A DNA stretch of 64,000 nt from Maribacter orientalis (GCF_900109345.1 NZ_FNZN01000003.1:496001-560000); one strand, 5' to 3'; shown: positions 30,656-40,681, counted from the stretch's first letter. A program made the numbers and translations. The notes: a model not told the origin generated them from the sequence alone.

Positions 30656-31198
30656 ATGAAGGGAATTGTATTTACTGAGTTTTTGGAAATGGTTGAGTCC
30701 GAATTTGGTCTAGAAACCGTTGACAATATTATTGAAAAATCAAACTTACCATCAGAGGGTATATACACCTCGGTAGCAACCTATGAATTTAATGAAATGG
30801 TTGCCTTAATCACACAATTAAGTGAAGAGGTGAATTTACCGGCAGGAGATTTAATCTATGCTTTTGGGCTTTATTTATTTTCTAGTTTAAAGAAAGCCCA
30901 TCCAGAAGTTATACAAAGTTATAGATCACCAATTGCTTTGTTATATTCTATAGAAGACCACATACACGTACACGTTAAAAAGTTATATCCAGAGGCAGAG
31001 TTACCAACTTTTAAGATTCTTGAAAAGACAGACACGTCCATATCAATGATCTATACCTCAACTAGAGGGCTATATAGATTAGCAGAAGGTTTAATTGAAA
31101 AAGCATTTGAACACTTTAATGGTAAAGCCCAAATAACCTACGAGCTTTTAAAAGAGGACGGTACGGAAGTAAAATTTGATATCGTACAGAATGGATAA
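30656..31198 (+). CDS. Stand-alone H-NOX haem nitric-oxide sensor
   Basis: A 180-residue haem NO/O2-binding (H-NOX, HNOB) protein. Start MKGIVFTEFLEMVESEFG is the family hallmark. His104 in HIHVHVKKLYPEAELP aligns with the proximal haem ligand of soluble guanylate cyclase, and the haem-propionate motif YxSxR is present as YTSTR (133-137), followed by GLYRLAEGLI. Such proteins bind NO at ferrous haem and change the activity of a partner kinase. The partner is very likely the PAS kinase that overlaps its last 8 bp. O2-binding H-NOX normally have a distal tyrosine; I cannot judge this by eye. Confidence 0.93.
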   Translation: MKGIVFTEFLEMVESEFGLETVDNIIEKSNLPSEGIYTSVATYEFNEMVALITQLSEEVNLPAGDLIYAFGLYLFSSLKKAHPEVIQSYRSPIALLYSIEDHIHVHVKKLYPEAELPTFKILEKTDTSISMIYTSTRGLYRLAEGLIEKAFEHFNGKAQITYELLKEDGTEVKFDIVQNG

Positions 31199-33554
31199 TA
31201 AGGAAGTTGTTCTCCTGAAAAAGGCATTAGAAAGGCAAAAAAAAGCACGTCAACAAGCAGAAAGAATTTTAGAAGCAAAATCTAAAGAGCTTTACGATGT
31301 TTCCCATCATTTAAGGGAGGCAAACAGTAAGCTTGAGAATTTACTAAGTGAGAAATCTTCTGAATTAGATGGGGTATTTATTAACATTATTGACCCATAT
31401 GTAGTTATGGACCTTCAATTTAATGTTATCAATATGAATAGATCGGCCAAAGAATTTTTGGGATTCGATCACACTACTAAAGTTGTAAACCTTTCACAAT
31501 TTATTCATCCCGATTATTTATCATATACGAACGAATCGATGCGTTCTATGATGGAAGTTGGTACACTTTCAAATTACCGTGCAAAACTCATCTTAAACGA
31601 TGGTATTAAAAAATTTGTTCAAATAAACGCAAGTCTTATTTACGATAAAAATCATAAACCTATTGCAGCACAGGGTATTATTAGAGATATTACAAGTGAA
31701 CACGAAGTAAAAAAGCTGGTTTCTGAACAAAAAAAACAATTAGATATTATAGTAGAGAATTCTCCTTTAGGTATTATTTTGGCTAAAGATGGTATAATTA
31801 TCAAAGCCAATAACACCTTTGTTGACATGCTTGGCTATAGAGAGGATGAACTTAAAAATATTTCTTTAAAAGCTATTTCTGAGCCAGACAATGATTTTTG
31901 TGAACATGACCAAATTAATCTCATGCATGCTGGTAAATTAGATAAGTTTACTACAGTATTAAAGTTCATAAAAAAAGATGGCTCTAATTTTATGGCTAAA
32001 ACCAGAATGACTGCAATCTTAGATAATGAGGTAAAGACAGATTATCAGGTTGCTATGATTGAAGATATTTCAAAAGAACTTGATGCTGATAGAAAGCTTA
32101 AGGCCTCTGAAAATAGATTGGCGGTATTGATATCTAACTTACAAACAGGTGTGCTTTTAGAAGATGAGGACGGTAAAATAGCCTTGACGAATCAAATGTT
32201 CTGCAACCTTTTTAATATTGAGCAAACTCCAAATCAGCTTATTGGTAATGATTGTGTTGAATCTGAAGAGCATAATAAAAAGTTCTTTAAAAATTCTGAG
32301 AAGTTCGTAACTAGAATAGAAGAAATTCTAACAAAAAGAGAAACTGTATTATCAGATGAACTTGAAATGATCGATGGTAGAATCTTAGAAAGAGACTATA
32401 TACCTATTAATAATGATGGAGATTATAAGGGTCATTTATGGGCATATCATGATGTAACCATAAGTAAGAATTACAGAAAAAATTTAGAGGCACAACGAGA
32501 AAAATATAGCAGTATCATAGCGAATATGAATCTTGGTATAGTCGAAGTAGACAATCAAGATATTATACAAATGGTTAACCATAGCTTTTGTCAAATGAGC
32601 GGTTTTGATGAGGATGAGTTGTTGGGACAGGTATTATCTAAAATTATTATTTTTAAAAAGAATGAATTTTTCTTAGAAAAAAATATCAGAAGATTGAAAG
32701 GAGAATCTGATTCTTATGAAGTAGAGGTATTCAACAAACAAAGGAATATAAAGCATTGGCTCGTTAGTGGTGCTCCGAGATATAATGATACTGGTGCGGT
32801 AATTGGATCTATAGGTATTCATTTAGATATCACTGATCAAAAGGAATTAGAATTACAGAAAGAAAAACTAGTTTCAGAATTAGAAAATAGTAATCAAGGT
32901 CTGCAAGAATATGCGCATATAGTATCTCATGATCTTAAATCACCTCTAAGAAGTATCAGTGCATTGGCTACGTGGTTATATGAAGATTATAGAGATGTTT
33001 TAAATGAAGGTGGAAAGCAGAATTTAGAGCTTATGCAAGAGAAAGTAGCCTCGATGGATAAATTGATCCATGGTATCTTAGAATACTCTACGGCAAACAG
33101 TTCTGAATTGGATGATTCTAAAGTAGATTTAAATACTGTTATCTCTGATATTGGAGAAACAATTTACATTCCTGAACATGTTAAGCTAGTAGTGCCTAAA
33201 ACACTACCTACAATTGTTGCCGATCGTATAAAGATGCACCAAGTTTTTCAAAATATAATAGGTAATGCCGTTGTTCACATAGAAAGAGAAAAAGGGCTAG
33301 TAGAAGTGCTATTTGAAGATTTGGATGATCAATGGCAATTTACGATTAGTGATAATGGCGTTGGTATACCTGAAGAGTATCATAAAAAGATTTTCGACAT
33401 ATTTCAATCAATAGGCAATAATGAAAGGTCAACAGGTATTGGACTTTCAATAGTTAAAAAAATTGTTGATCGTTATAGTGGTACCGTTTGGGTAGATAGT
33501 ATTGTTGGAGAAGGAACTCAATTCCATTTTACCATTAAGAAAAACGAAATTTGA
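31191..33554 (+). CDS. Soluble multi-PAS histidine kinase, H-NOX-associated
   Basis: About 787 residues, no membrane segment. N-terminal coiled coil (about 1-55, ending LENLLSEKSSEL), then four PAS-like domains (about 60-175, 180-290, 305-425, 435-555), HisKA with phosphorylated His580 (SHDLKSPLR) and HATPase_c with N box (QNIIGNAVVH), ISDNGVGIP and STGIGLSIVKKI. There is no receiver domain, so phosphate must go to a separate regulator. Start: ATG 31191 overlaps the H-NOX stop by 8 bp; the upstream TTG (31176) is less likely. Overlap and order point to direct control by H-NOX. Confidence 0.92.
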   Translation: MDNKEVVLLKKALERQKKARQQAERILEAKSKELYDVSHHLREANSKLENLLSEKSSELDGVFINIIDPYVVMDLQFNVINMNRSAKEFLGFDHTTKVVNLSQFIHPDYLSYTNESMRSMMEVGTLSNYRAKLILNDGIKKFVQINASLIYDKNHKPIAAQGIIRDITSEHEVKKLVSEQKKQLDIIVENSPLGIILAKDGIIIKANNTFVDMLGYREDELKNISLKAISEPDNDFCEHDQINLMHAGKLDKFTTVLKFIKKDGSNFMAKTRMTAILDNEVKTDYQVAMIEDISKELDADRKLKASENRLAVLISNLQTGVLLEDEDGKIALTNQMFCNLFNIEQTPNQLIGNDCVESEEHNKKFFKNSEKFVTRIEEILTKRETVLSDELEMIDGRILERDYIPINNDGDYKGHLWAYHDVTISKNYRKNLEAQREKYSSIIANMNLGIVEVDNQDIIQMVNHSFCQMSGFDEDELLGQVLSKIIIFKKNEFFLEKNIRRLKGESDSYEVEVFNKQRNIKHWLVSGAPRYNDTGAVIGSIGIHLDITDQKELELQKEKLVSELENSNQGLQEYAHIVSHDLKSPLRSISALATWLYEDYRDVLNEGGKQNLELMQEKVASMDKLIHGILEYSTANSSELDDSKVDLNTVISDIGETIYIPEHVKLVVPKTLPTIVADRIKMHQVFQNIIGNAVVHIEREKGLVEVLFEDLDDQWQFTISDNGVGIPEEYHKKIFDIFQSIGNNERSTGIGLSIVKKIVDRYSGTVWVDSIVGEGTQFHFTIKKNEI

Positions 33555-33564
33555 AAAATAACCA

Positions 33565-34698
33565 ATGAAAATAGTTCAAGCAATTAAAAAACTGAATGAA
33601 CCTTTTGTATTTAATGAGAAAAGAATACCATTAAAAGAACCTTTAGTTTTGGTTTTTGGAAATCGTTATATGTTAGAAAGTGAAGATATATATGATGAGG
33701 TGAAAGATTTATTTCCTAATGCACATATAGTGTTTGGTACTACTTCTGGTGAAATCATAGACGATAGGGTTTTAGATGGTACTGTTGTTTTAACCGCTAT
33801 TGAGTTTAAAAATAGTTCAGTGCTGATAAAGCGAAGAAATACTAATGATTATAAGAATAATGATTATAAGTTAGGTGAGAGCCTAATGGCTGAATTTCCT
33901 AAAGAGAATTTAAAACACCTATTTATTATTTCAGAAGGTACCTCGGTTAATGGTAGTGCATTAATTAGTGGTCTGGAGAAGGTTAAGGATGCAAGTATAA
34001 GTCTATCTGGCGGTCTTTGTGGCGACGACGATCGTTTTGAAAGAACCTTGGCCTCATATAATGAAAACCCAAAGGAAGGTGAGATAATCGCTATAGGCTT
34101 TTATGGTGAAACCTTAGAAATTACAAGTTCTAATTACGGAGGCTGGACGCCTTTTGGTCCTGAAAGAATCATCACAAAATCTGAAGGCAATATTTTGTTT
34201 GAACTTGATGATAAACCTGCCTTAGACCTGTATAAAAAGTATTTAGGGGAAAAGGCCAACGAATTGCCAAAATCTGCGTTATTATTTCCATTAAGTGTTC
34301 GACTAGAAGAAGATTCAGAACCTTTGGTTCGCACTATTTTAAATATAGATAACGATAAAAATACGATGATTTTAGCTGGTGATGTGCCAAAAGGGTCAAG
34401 GGTTCAATTAATGATGTCATCGGTAGACGATATTGCAAATGGTGCCTTTCATGCAGCAGAGTTAGCAATGAAAGGGCGAGAAAAAAATCCTGAGCTGGCA
34501 CTTCTTATAAGTTGTATAGGTCGTAAATTGGTTATGGACCAAAGAACCGAAGAAGAAATTGAGGAAGTAAAATCTGTAATTGGTGATGATACTTTTATAA
34601 GTGGTTTTTATTCCTATGGCGAAATGGCACCATTTAGCGGTCAACAGGAATGTAAATTGCACAACCAAACAATGACCTTAACTTTATTTAGCGAATAA
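33565..34698 (+). CDS. FIST-domain sensory protein (NosP-like)
   Basis: A 377-residue protein of FIST_N and FIST_C domains: SISLSGGLCGDDDRF in the N-terminal half, EIIAIGFYGETLEI, then ALLISCIGRKLVMDQRTEEE and the C-terminal signature ISGFYSYGEMAPF...CKLHNQTMTL. FIST proteins sense small ligands; one subgroup, NosP, is a haem NO sensor usually next to a histidine kinase. Here the kinase gene follows with a 1-bp overlap. Whether this one binds haem cannot be told from sequence alone; an amino-acid or other ligand is possible. Confidence 0.9.
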   Translation: MKIVQAIKKLNEPFVFNEKRIPLKEPLVLVFGNRYMLESEDIYDEVKDLFPNAHIVFGTTSGEIIDDRVLDGTVVLTAIEFKNSSVLIKRRNTNDYKNNDYKLGESLMAEFPKENLKHLFIISEGTSVNGSALISGLEKVKDASISLSGGLCGDDDRFERTLASYNENPKEGEIIAIGFYGETLEITSSNYGGWTPFGPERIITKSEGNILFELDDKPALDLYKKYLGEKANELPKSALLFPLSVRLEEDSEPLVRTILNIDNDKNTMILAGDVPKGSRVQLMMSSVDDIANGAFHAAELAMKGREKNPELALLISCIGRKLVMDQRTEEEIEEVKSVIGDDTFISGFYSYGEMAPFSGQQECKLHNQTMTLTLFSE

Positions 34699-35759
34699 TG
34701 CATTCCTTATTAAAAAGACAACTTAGAAAACACCTTCCTTCAGACCTTGAAAAACATCGAGGCATGGTAGGTTTTTTAGAGGCGATAGATAAGTCATATG
34801 AAAATCATGATGAAAAGTTATCTATGTTACAAAGAGCATCAATGATAAGCTCAGACGAGCTATATGATGCAAATAGAAAATTACAGAAAGAAGCCCTACA
34901 ACAGAAGAATATTTTAGTATCCTTAGAAAATGCCATTCGAAGTTTAACAGAAAATTTAAATGAAGAAGAACTATTTGGGCAGAATATTAAAGACGCATTT
35001 AATGCCGAGCATCTGGCTACCTACATTAGTAATTTAGCAACAAAGGTTTCTGAGATGACCGCAGAAAAGGATAAACTTCTTATAAGCCTTGAGAATCAGA
35101 ACCAATCGTTGAATAACTATGCTCAAATGGTTTCTCATGATTTAAAATCTCCGATACGAAACATCAATGCTTTGATGAGTTGGATCATGGATGATGAAAA
35201 GGAAAAATTTTCTGATGCCAGTAGGGAAAACTGCTCATTGGTATCTCAGAATCTTACCAAGATGGATAAATTGATTACCGGCATTTTAAACCATGCTACA
35301 ATGGGTGAAACTGAGGAGCATAGAGTTTCTTTCGATGTTGATGATGTTTTAAAGGAAATCGTGCAAACTATCTATGTGCCCGAGAATATAACATTTGAAT
35401 TTGCTGATAATTTACCGCAAATGTGGTTTGAAAGAGCAAGGCTAGAGCAATTGTTCATGAACTTGTTTACTAATGCCGTTACTGCTACCGAAAATGTAGA
35501 AAAAGGCGTCATCAAAATTGGCTATGAACCAGATGAGATTTTTTGGAAATTTAGTATTACCGATAATGGTAGGGGTATACCGGAGAAGCATCAAGAAGGA
35601 ATTTTTCAAATGTTCAAAAAGCTAGAAACTACTAACAATGCTACTGGTATCGGCCTTGCAATTGTAAAGAAAATTGTAGTTCTTTATGAAGGTGATGTTA
35701 GGTTAGAATCAAAGGAAAATGAAGGAACCACTTTTTTTATTACCTTAAAAAAGAATTAA
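34698..35759 (+). CDS. Soluble histidine kinase, FIST-associated
   Basis: A 353-residue cytoplasmic kinase. N-terminal helical/coiled-coil part (about 1-130) without a recognisable PAS domain, HisKA with His147 (SHDLKSPIRN), HATPase_c with N box (MNLFTNAVTA), ITDNGRGIP and ATGIGLAIVKKI. Starts within the FIST stop codon (TAATG) and its own stop overlaps the Hpt start by 1 bp. The lack of any sensor domain of its own makes the FIST protein the obvious sensor subunit, as with NosP and its kinase. Confidence 0.92.
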   Translation: MHSLLKRQLRKHLPSDLEKHRGMVGFLEAIDKSYENHDEKLSMLQRASMISSDELYDANRKLQKEALQQKNILVSLENAIRSLTENLNEEELFGQNIKDAFNAEHLATYISNLATKVSEMTAEKDKLLISLENQNQSLNNYAQMVSHDLKSPIRNINALMSWIMDDEKEKFSDASRENCSLVSQNLTKMDKLITGILNHATMGETEEHRVSFDVDDVLKEIVQTIYVPENITFEFADNLPQMWFERARLEQLFMNLFTNAVTATENVEKGVIKIGYEPDEIFWKFSITDNGRGIPEKHQEGIFQMFKKLETTNNATGIGLAIVKKIVVLYEGDVRLESKENEGTTFFITLKKN

Positions 35760-36079
35760 TGATAGAACAACCTAACCTTAATTATGTCGATGAGCTTGCA
35801 GGTGAAGATATTGAATTTAGAAATCAATTTATCACGATTATCAAAGATGAGTTTCCTTTAGAAAAGGAAGAATATCATGGCCATGTATCTAATAAGAGAA
35901 TAAAAGCTACCGCAGAGATTGTTCATAAGCTTAAACATAAATTCAATATTTTAGGAATGGAGAATTCATACAAACTAGCAGTTACGTATGAGATGGAATT
36001 ATTAGATGGAAAAAATGGTAGTGAATCTAAATTTAATGAGGTTTTAGAAACCATTGAAAAATATATAAAAACAATTTAA
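35759..36079 (+). CDS. Stand-alone Hpt phosphotransfer protein
   Basis: A 106-residue all-helical protein with the Hpt motif around His56 (EIVHKLKHKFNILGM; the usual glycine after HxLK is replaced by His). Hpt proteins carry phosphate from one receiver to another. Flanked by a kinase (1-bp overlap) and the LytTR regulator (0 bp gap), so it should link the lone receiver to LytTR and perhaps the receiver-GT2 enzymes. Confidence 0.85.
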   Translation: MIEQPNLNYVDELAGEDIEFRNQFITIIKDEFPLEKEEYHGHVSNKRIKATAEIVHKLKHKFNILGMENSYKLAVTYEMELLDGKNGSESKFNEVLETIEKYIKTI

Positions 36080-36790
36080 ATGAACTGTATTATAATCGAT
36101 GATGAAGCTACGGCAAGAGCAATTGTGAGGCAGTTGTGTTCAAAAATTCCAGAACTCGATGTAATTGAAGAATTTGATAATGCCATTTCAGCAATCAAAT
36201 TTTTAAACCAACAGAATATCGATGTCATATTTTTAGATATTCATATGCCAGGCTTTAGTGGTGTTGATTTTGTACAGACATTGAAAGAGCCTCCGAATAT
36301 TGTTTTAACTACTTCAGATACCAATTTTGCAATAGCTGCTTATGAGTATGAATGTATCGTTGATTATTTGGTAAAACCCATTACACTAGATAGATTTGAA
36401 AAAAGTATAAAGAAAATATGGGGCTTAACAACCAAACAACCAAAATCCATAATTGAATCCAAACAGGATTCGGTTGAAGGTGATGATTTATATATTAATA
36501 TTGATAGAAGACTCGTAAAGCTTAAATTAAATGAAATTTCAGTTATTGAAGCTAAAGGAGATTATATAGATGTTAAAACTGAAAAGGAAGAATATAGGGT
36601 ACATACCACATTGAAAAGAATAAAGGAAAAACTACCTGAAAAATTATTTTTGCAGATACACCGATCTTACATTATCAATTTTACAAAGATTATTGATATC
36701 GAAGATAATAGTGTGTTAATTGCTAAAAATGTGGTGCCTATTAGTCGCTCTAATAGACCAGAATTAATGAGGCGACTAAATCTTTTATAA
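36080..36790 (+). CDS. LytTR-family response regulator
   Basis: A 236-residue regulator: receiver domain (1-120) with the acidic pair IIDDEA, phosphoacceptor Asp53 (FLDIHMPGFSG), TTSDTNFA and LVKPI; LytTR DNA-binding domain (about 135-235: ISVIEAKGDYIDVKTEKEEYRVHTTLK...FLQIHRSYIINFTKI). LytTR domains bind paired direct repeats about 21 bp apart, which is the arrangement seen upstream of at least three genes in this block; this protein is the natural candidate to bind them. Confidence 0.94.
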   Translation: MNCIIIDDEATARAIVRQLCSKIPELDVIEEFDNAISAIKFLNQQNIDVIFLDIHMPGFSGVDFVQTLKEPPNIVLTTSDTNFAIAAYEYECIVDYLVKPITLDRFEKSIKKIWGLTTKQPKSIIESKQDSVEGDDLYINIDRRLVKLKLNEISVIEAKGDYIDVKTEKEEYRVHTTLKRIKEKLPEKLFLQIHRSYIINFTKIIDIEDNSVLIAKNVVPISRSNRPELMRRLNLL

Positions 36791-36997
36791 AATAGTTTTA
36801 AACACTTCAGTAGTATCTTGTATATAGAAATTAATGTATTGATTCGTATTTTTTTCAATCAACATATTGCTATTCAATTTATTGGAAATTTGAATTATGA
36901 TTTTGAAATCTAGTTAAAATATATTTCTTTAGTCTTAAGACAGATTTTCAAAATATGTTGAAGAGGAGGGTTTTTACAAAGTGTAGTTTTATAAAAA

Positions 36998-39058
36998 TCA
37001 ATCGAGATTTAGTTTATTAAAAAATAAAGGTTTCTTCAAAAATAGCCATTTAGCTTTTAATCCAATTTCTGTAAACTCAAAACCAGCAGCAGTAGCAGAA
37101 GCAATATTACTATACTTGCCATAAACGCTCATGCTCAAACGTTTAGAAAATTGATGTTGTACAGAAGTTTCTGCCCTAAAAATAGTTGTTTTAGGGTCGT
37201 CTTCTACTTGTTGAATACCGGTGGCTGCACTAGTCATATAAGTTGTTTTTTCTGAGATTTTACCACGTATATCTGCAAATAATTCAACGGCCTTATATTT
37301 TTCGGGACTAAAGTATATGGTGGGTACTTGATCTTTAAAAGTAATATACTGGTAGTTAACACCCATTTTTAGTGCCGGTTTACGTAGAACATTATAATAT
37401 AAAGAAGTGAATAATAGATTTCGAACGTTATTATCACTTTGTTGGGTGTGCATTAGTTGGGTGTACCAACCAAAATTTACATTGGTGCCTAAGTTGTAAT
37501 TAAGTCCGTAATGGTTTTGTATAATTTCACGCTCTATTAATTCGGCATTAAAACTTTGTACTTCTCGCTGATATCCAAGTGTTAAGTTTTGTAGTTTAAA
37601 GGGTTGTAAATCTAATTTAATATCTAAAACAGGTTGTGTATATGCTTCATCTAAAAATCGAGAATTGTTTAAACCTATGATTGTTTTTAAAACTGTTTTA
37701 GGAAATAACTTGTATTGTAAACCAGCCAATAACACACGAGAGGTTGCTTTATTATCAGTAACACTATTTTCAGTCGTTCTAAAAAAGTAAGATACCGTAG
37801 TTCTAAACTTGGTGGTAAATGGAACATCGATTGTAGTATTAGTGAAAAATGCTACGTTATTACCATTATCGAAAGTATAGGCAGCATGTTCTTCAATAGT
37901 AGGGGTGTGCATTAAGTTAAGTTTTTCAATAAAACCTTTAGCATCTTTTTGATTCTTATAAAATTTAAGAGTTTGGTTGGCCATGTTATAGGCGGGTATG
38001 ATTAAGTCTGCCGCAAATAATGCGTTTGCCTTACCTAAATTACCGTCGAAAGAAGCGCTGTCATTCACTAAAATCTTATCATAACTTTCTATACTAGATT
38101 TTGGGTCACCAGTGTATAGGCCACGTGTTGCTTTTAAAGCATGAATCCAATTTCTATTTGGGTAATGTTTCTCAAGACTATCAATTTGTTTTTTTGCTGT
38201 AATAAATTTTCTATTCCAAATCAGTGCCTGTATATAACGATCATAGGTTTGTTCGGTAAGCTTGATATCATTTAGTTTGAGCACTTTTATAATGGCTGTT
38301 TGTGCAATAGTAAGTGCTTCTTTGTCATTTTCATCTATATGCTCTGCTAACACAATTCCATTTAATGAGGTAATTGAATCTTTAGGTGTTGTGGCATACC
38401 TTATATACATACTCTTAGCCTTATCAACTTGTTTCGTAATTAGATAAAGATTTGCCAAGTTGATTAGAACATCTTTGTCATTTGGAAAATCATTAAAGAT
38501 TTCTTTTAACAATTGCTCACCTTGACCATATTCCTGGTTATTTACATATTCATTGGCATAGCCCAATCGCATAAATTTTCTGGAGGTTTTAGCACTGCTA
38601 TTATCTGGTTGAAGTTGTATAGATTTTTCAACCCAACTTAAAGCAGATTTATACTCTTTTAGGTTACTAAGGGTATTTGCATACCCTAAAACTGCTGCAA
38701 ACTGCTTAGGGTTTCTCTCTACCAAGTCAGCATATAAAGGTTTAGCTTTTTCGTATTCTTTTGCCCATAGATACGATTCGTTATAATTAATTTCTATTTC
38801 AAAATCACCCGGGTATTCTTTTAAAAGTTCAGAGAATAAATTTGTTGCTTTTTCTGGTTCACCACTAAGCCCAACAGCTCGCCCATAACATAGTTTGGCA
38901 GTTTTATTATCAGGGTCGGTTTTAAGGTATTCACCAAAAAAAAGTTCGGCTTCTTGAAAGTTTCCCTTTTCTAACATACCAAACCCTTTTGTCATGTCAG
39001 ATTGTGCTCTCAATAGCGAAGATGTAATCAAAAAAATAAAAAGTACTCTACGAATCAT
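36998..39058 (-). CDS. TPR outer-membrane protein, probable polysaccharide export
   Basis: A 686-residue protein with a short signal peptide (MIRRVLFIFLITSSLLRAQ), about 370 residues of tetratricopeptide repeats (for example FQEAELFFGEYLKTDPDNKTAKL, YKSALSWVEKSIQLQPDNSSAK) and a C-terminal 300-residue region of alternating beta strands typical of an outer-membrane barrel (YAIO/BcsC-like). TPR-barrel proteins export exopolysaccharides such as cellulose, Pel or PNAG. Divergent from the first flippase gene; the shared 221-bp region carries paired CATTC-type sites. Convergent with the LytTR gene. Confidence 0.8.
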   Translation of the reverse strand: MIRRVLFIFLITSSLLRAQSDMTKGFGMLEKGNFQEAELFFGEYLKTDPDNKTAKLCYGRAVGLSGEPEKATNLFSELLKEYPGDFEIEINYNESYLWAKEYEKAKPLYADLVERNPKQFAAVLGYANTLSNLKEYKSALSWVEKSIQLQPDNSSAKTSRKFMRLGYANEYVNNQEYGQGEQLLKEIFNDFPNDKDVLINLANLYLITKQVDKAKSMYIRYATTPKDSITSLNGIVLAEHIDENDKEALTIAQTAIIKVLKLNDIKLTEQTYDRYIQALIWNRKFITAKKQIDSLEKHYPNRNWIHALKATRGLYTGDPKSSIESYDKILVNDSASFDGNLGKANALFAADLIIPAYNMANQTLKFYKNQKDAKGFIEKLNLMHTPTIEEHAAYTFDNGNNVAFFTNTTIDVPFTTKFRTTVSYFFRTTENSVTDNKATSRVLLAGLQYKLFPKTVLKTIIGLNNSRFLDEAYTQPVLDIKLDLQPFKLQNLTLGYQREVQSFNAELIEREIIQNHYGLNYNLGTNVNFGWYTQLMHTQQSDNNVRNLLFTSLYYNVLRKPALKMGVNYQYITFKDQVPTIYFSPEKYKAVELFADIRGKISEKTTYMTSAATGIQQVEDDPKTTIFRAETSVQHQFSKRLSMSVYGKYSNIASATAAGFEFTEIGLKAKWLFLKKPLFFNKLNLD

Positions 39059-39171
39059 TTAAAGTAAGATTAATACTACAAATACCTAACGGTAATTATT
39101 GCAATTTATTCGTCATTATCAATATTGTAAAGATAAAACTGGATCTATGGTTACGGAAGTAAGATAATTGT

Positions 39172-39240
39172 CATTCGTCTACAGCAACTCGTCATCGGCC
39201 TAAAGTAGCGAAATTACAAGGGTAGGCTTAAGGATATTTG
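39172..39240 (+). promoter_or_regulatory. Paired CATTC-type sites and promoter of flippase gene 1
   Basis: CATTCGTCTACAG (39172-39184) and a weaker copy CATCGGCCTAAAG (39193-39205), 21 bp apart. A -7-like box GATATTTG lies at 39233-39240, 61 bp from the first repeat, the same distance as at two other promoters here. The region also lies 114 bp upstream of the divergent TPR-barrel gene. Confidence 0.65.
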
Positions 39241-39279
39241 ACGTATAAATTGGTAGAAGTTTAGATATAAAAAAAAACC

Positions 39280-40527
39280 ATGACAGCAATTAAAGTAGTA
39301 CTAAACAAGGTTTCGCCAGAAAAACTCTTTATGAGCAGCATAATTCTGGTTAATGGAGGTAATTATCTTTATAATTTGGTCTTAGGTAGGTTGCTTGGTC
39401 CGGCAGCATATAGCGAGGCCGCTTTGCTTATTACATTGCTGTTAGTTCTATCCTTTTTAGGTATGACTTTTCAACTTGGCACTGCAAAATTCGCCATCTT
39501 ATTTACTGATACCGATTGGGTGGCCCTAAAACAACTTTTATATAAGTATGCGCTTACTTTTGGTACTGTAATCGTTATTTTACTATTTGCATTTGCCGAT
39601 AGTCTTCAGCAAATATTTCATACACAATCTGCTTTAATGTTCAAAACATTTGCTGTAACCGTACCATTGTATTTTTTTATGTCTGTAAATCGAGGTAAGT
39701 ATCAAGGTAGACATGATTATCAAAGTCTTTCCATTACCTATCAAACAGAAATGTGGAGTAGACTATTATTAACGTTAGGTCTTCTTTGGTTGGTGCCAAA
39801 AGAACCTGCTCTTGTTGTATCATTGGGTATAGCCCTTTCTCTTATCTTCGGGTTGATTCCTACCAACATTAATCTTAATAATTTCACAAAAACCATTTCG
39901 TTATCGAAAGTAAATAAGAAAAAAGTAGTAAACTTCTTAATATTGACAGCTTGCTACGAATTCACTCAAATAGTAATAAATAATAGTGATATACTTTTAG
40001 TAAAACACTATTTTGATACAGTAGAGGCAGGTCTCTATTCTTCTTTGGCAATGATTGGTCGCATAGTTTATTTCGTTGCTTGGATGTTTGTTATTCTGCT
40101 ATTACCTGCGGTTGTACAAAAACAGAAAGATGGCGAAGCAACAGCACCTGTGTTAATTAAATATGTTAGTTACATTGGTTTATTGGCAATCGCAATCGTA
40201 TTCAGTTGTGCTGTTTTTCCTGAGCTGATTATTCAATTAATGTTTGGTGAAGCGTATATCTCTATGGCGCCTCTTTTGTGGCAATATGTCATGGCAACGT
40301 CATTGTTCGCTATCTCTAATATTTTTGCTTATTACTTTTTGTCTTTGGACCAATACTTTCCGGTAATACTTTCCGGATTGCTAGGGATTTCTCAAATTGT
40401 TATGATAACTTTTTTCCATAGTACCTTATATATTGTAGTTCAAGTACAAATTGTGGCAATGGTAGCATTACTTGTTGCACAACTTCTTTATTTCGCACAC
40501 GATAGTATTTTAAATAAGACAACCTAA
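39280..40527 (+). CDS. Polysaccharide flippase-like membrane protein (copy 1)
   Basis: A 415-residue integral membrane protein with about 12 hydrophobic segments, of the MATE/oligosaccharide flippase (Wzx, PelG-like) superfamily. Typical motif near the N-terminus: NGGNYLYNLVLGRLLGPAAYSEAALL, and RGKYQGRHDYQSLSITYQTEMWSRLLL in the middle. It should move lipid-linked sugar units or a growing glycan across the inner membrane. It has a close paralogue at 43424-44707. Preceded by the paired sites and a promoter. Confidence 0.86.
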   Translation: MTAIKVVLNKVSPEKLFMSSIILVNGGNYLYNLVLGRLLGPAAYSEAALLITLLLVLSFLGMTFQLGTAKFAILFTDTDWVALKQLLYKYALTFGTVIVILLFAFADSLQQIFHTQSALMFKTFAVTVPLYFFMSVNRGKYQGRHDYQSLSITYQTEMWSRLLLTLGLLWLVPKEPALVVSLGIALSLIFGLIPTNINLNNFTKTISLSKVNKKKVVNFLILTACYEFTQIVINNSDILLVKHYFDTVEAGLYSSLAMIGRIVYFVAWMFVILLLPAVVQKQKDGEATAPVLIKYVSYIGLLAIAIVFSCAVFPELIIQLMFGEAYISMAPLLWQYVMATSLFAISNIFAYYFLSLDQYFPVILSGLLGISQIVMITFFHSTLYIVVQVQIVAMVALLVAQLLYFAHDSILNKTT

Positions 40528-40681
40528 TACCCAAGTATTTGGTAAGTCTGGTCCAAGGAAATCCCCCATCTTCGGGCCTAGTTATTTTAGGGTACTTCCA
40601 TTTCAATACTAAGTGCAGATATAAGTTTTTAACCAATGGAATTTTAAACATAAGAATTATGGTTTATCTGTCCATTTCTTC

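Noticed and set aside
36900-36957. Imperfect inverted repeat (ATTTTGAAATC / GATTTTCAAAAT) between the LytTR and TPR-barrel genes
   Set aside because: AT-only stem with a mismatch and a long loop; too weak to call a terminator although the convergent position would suit one.
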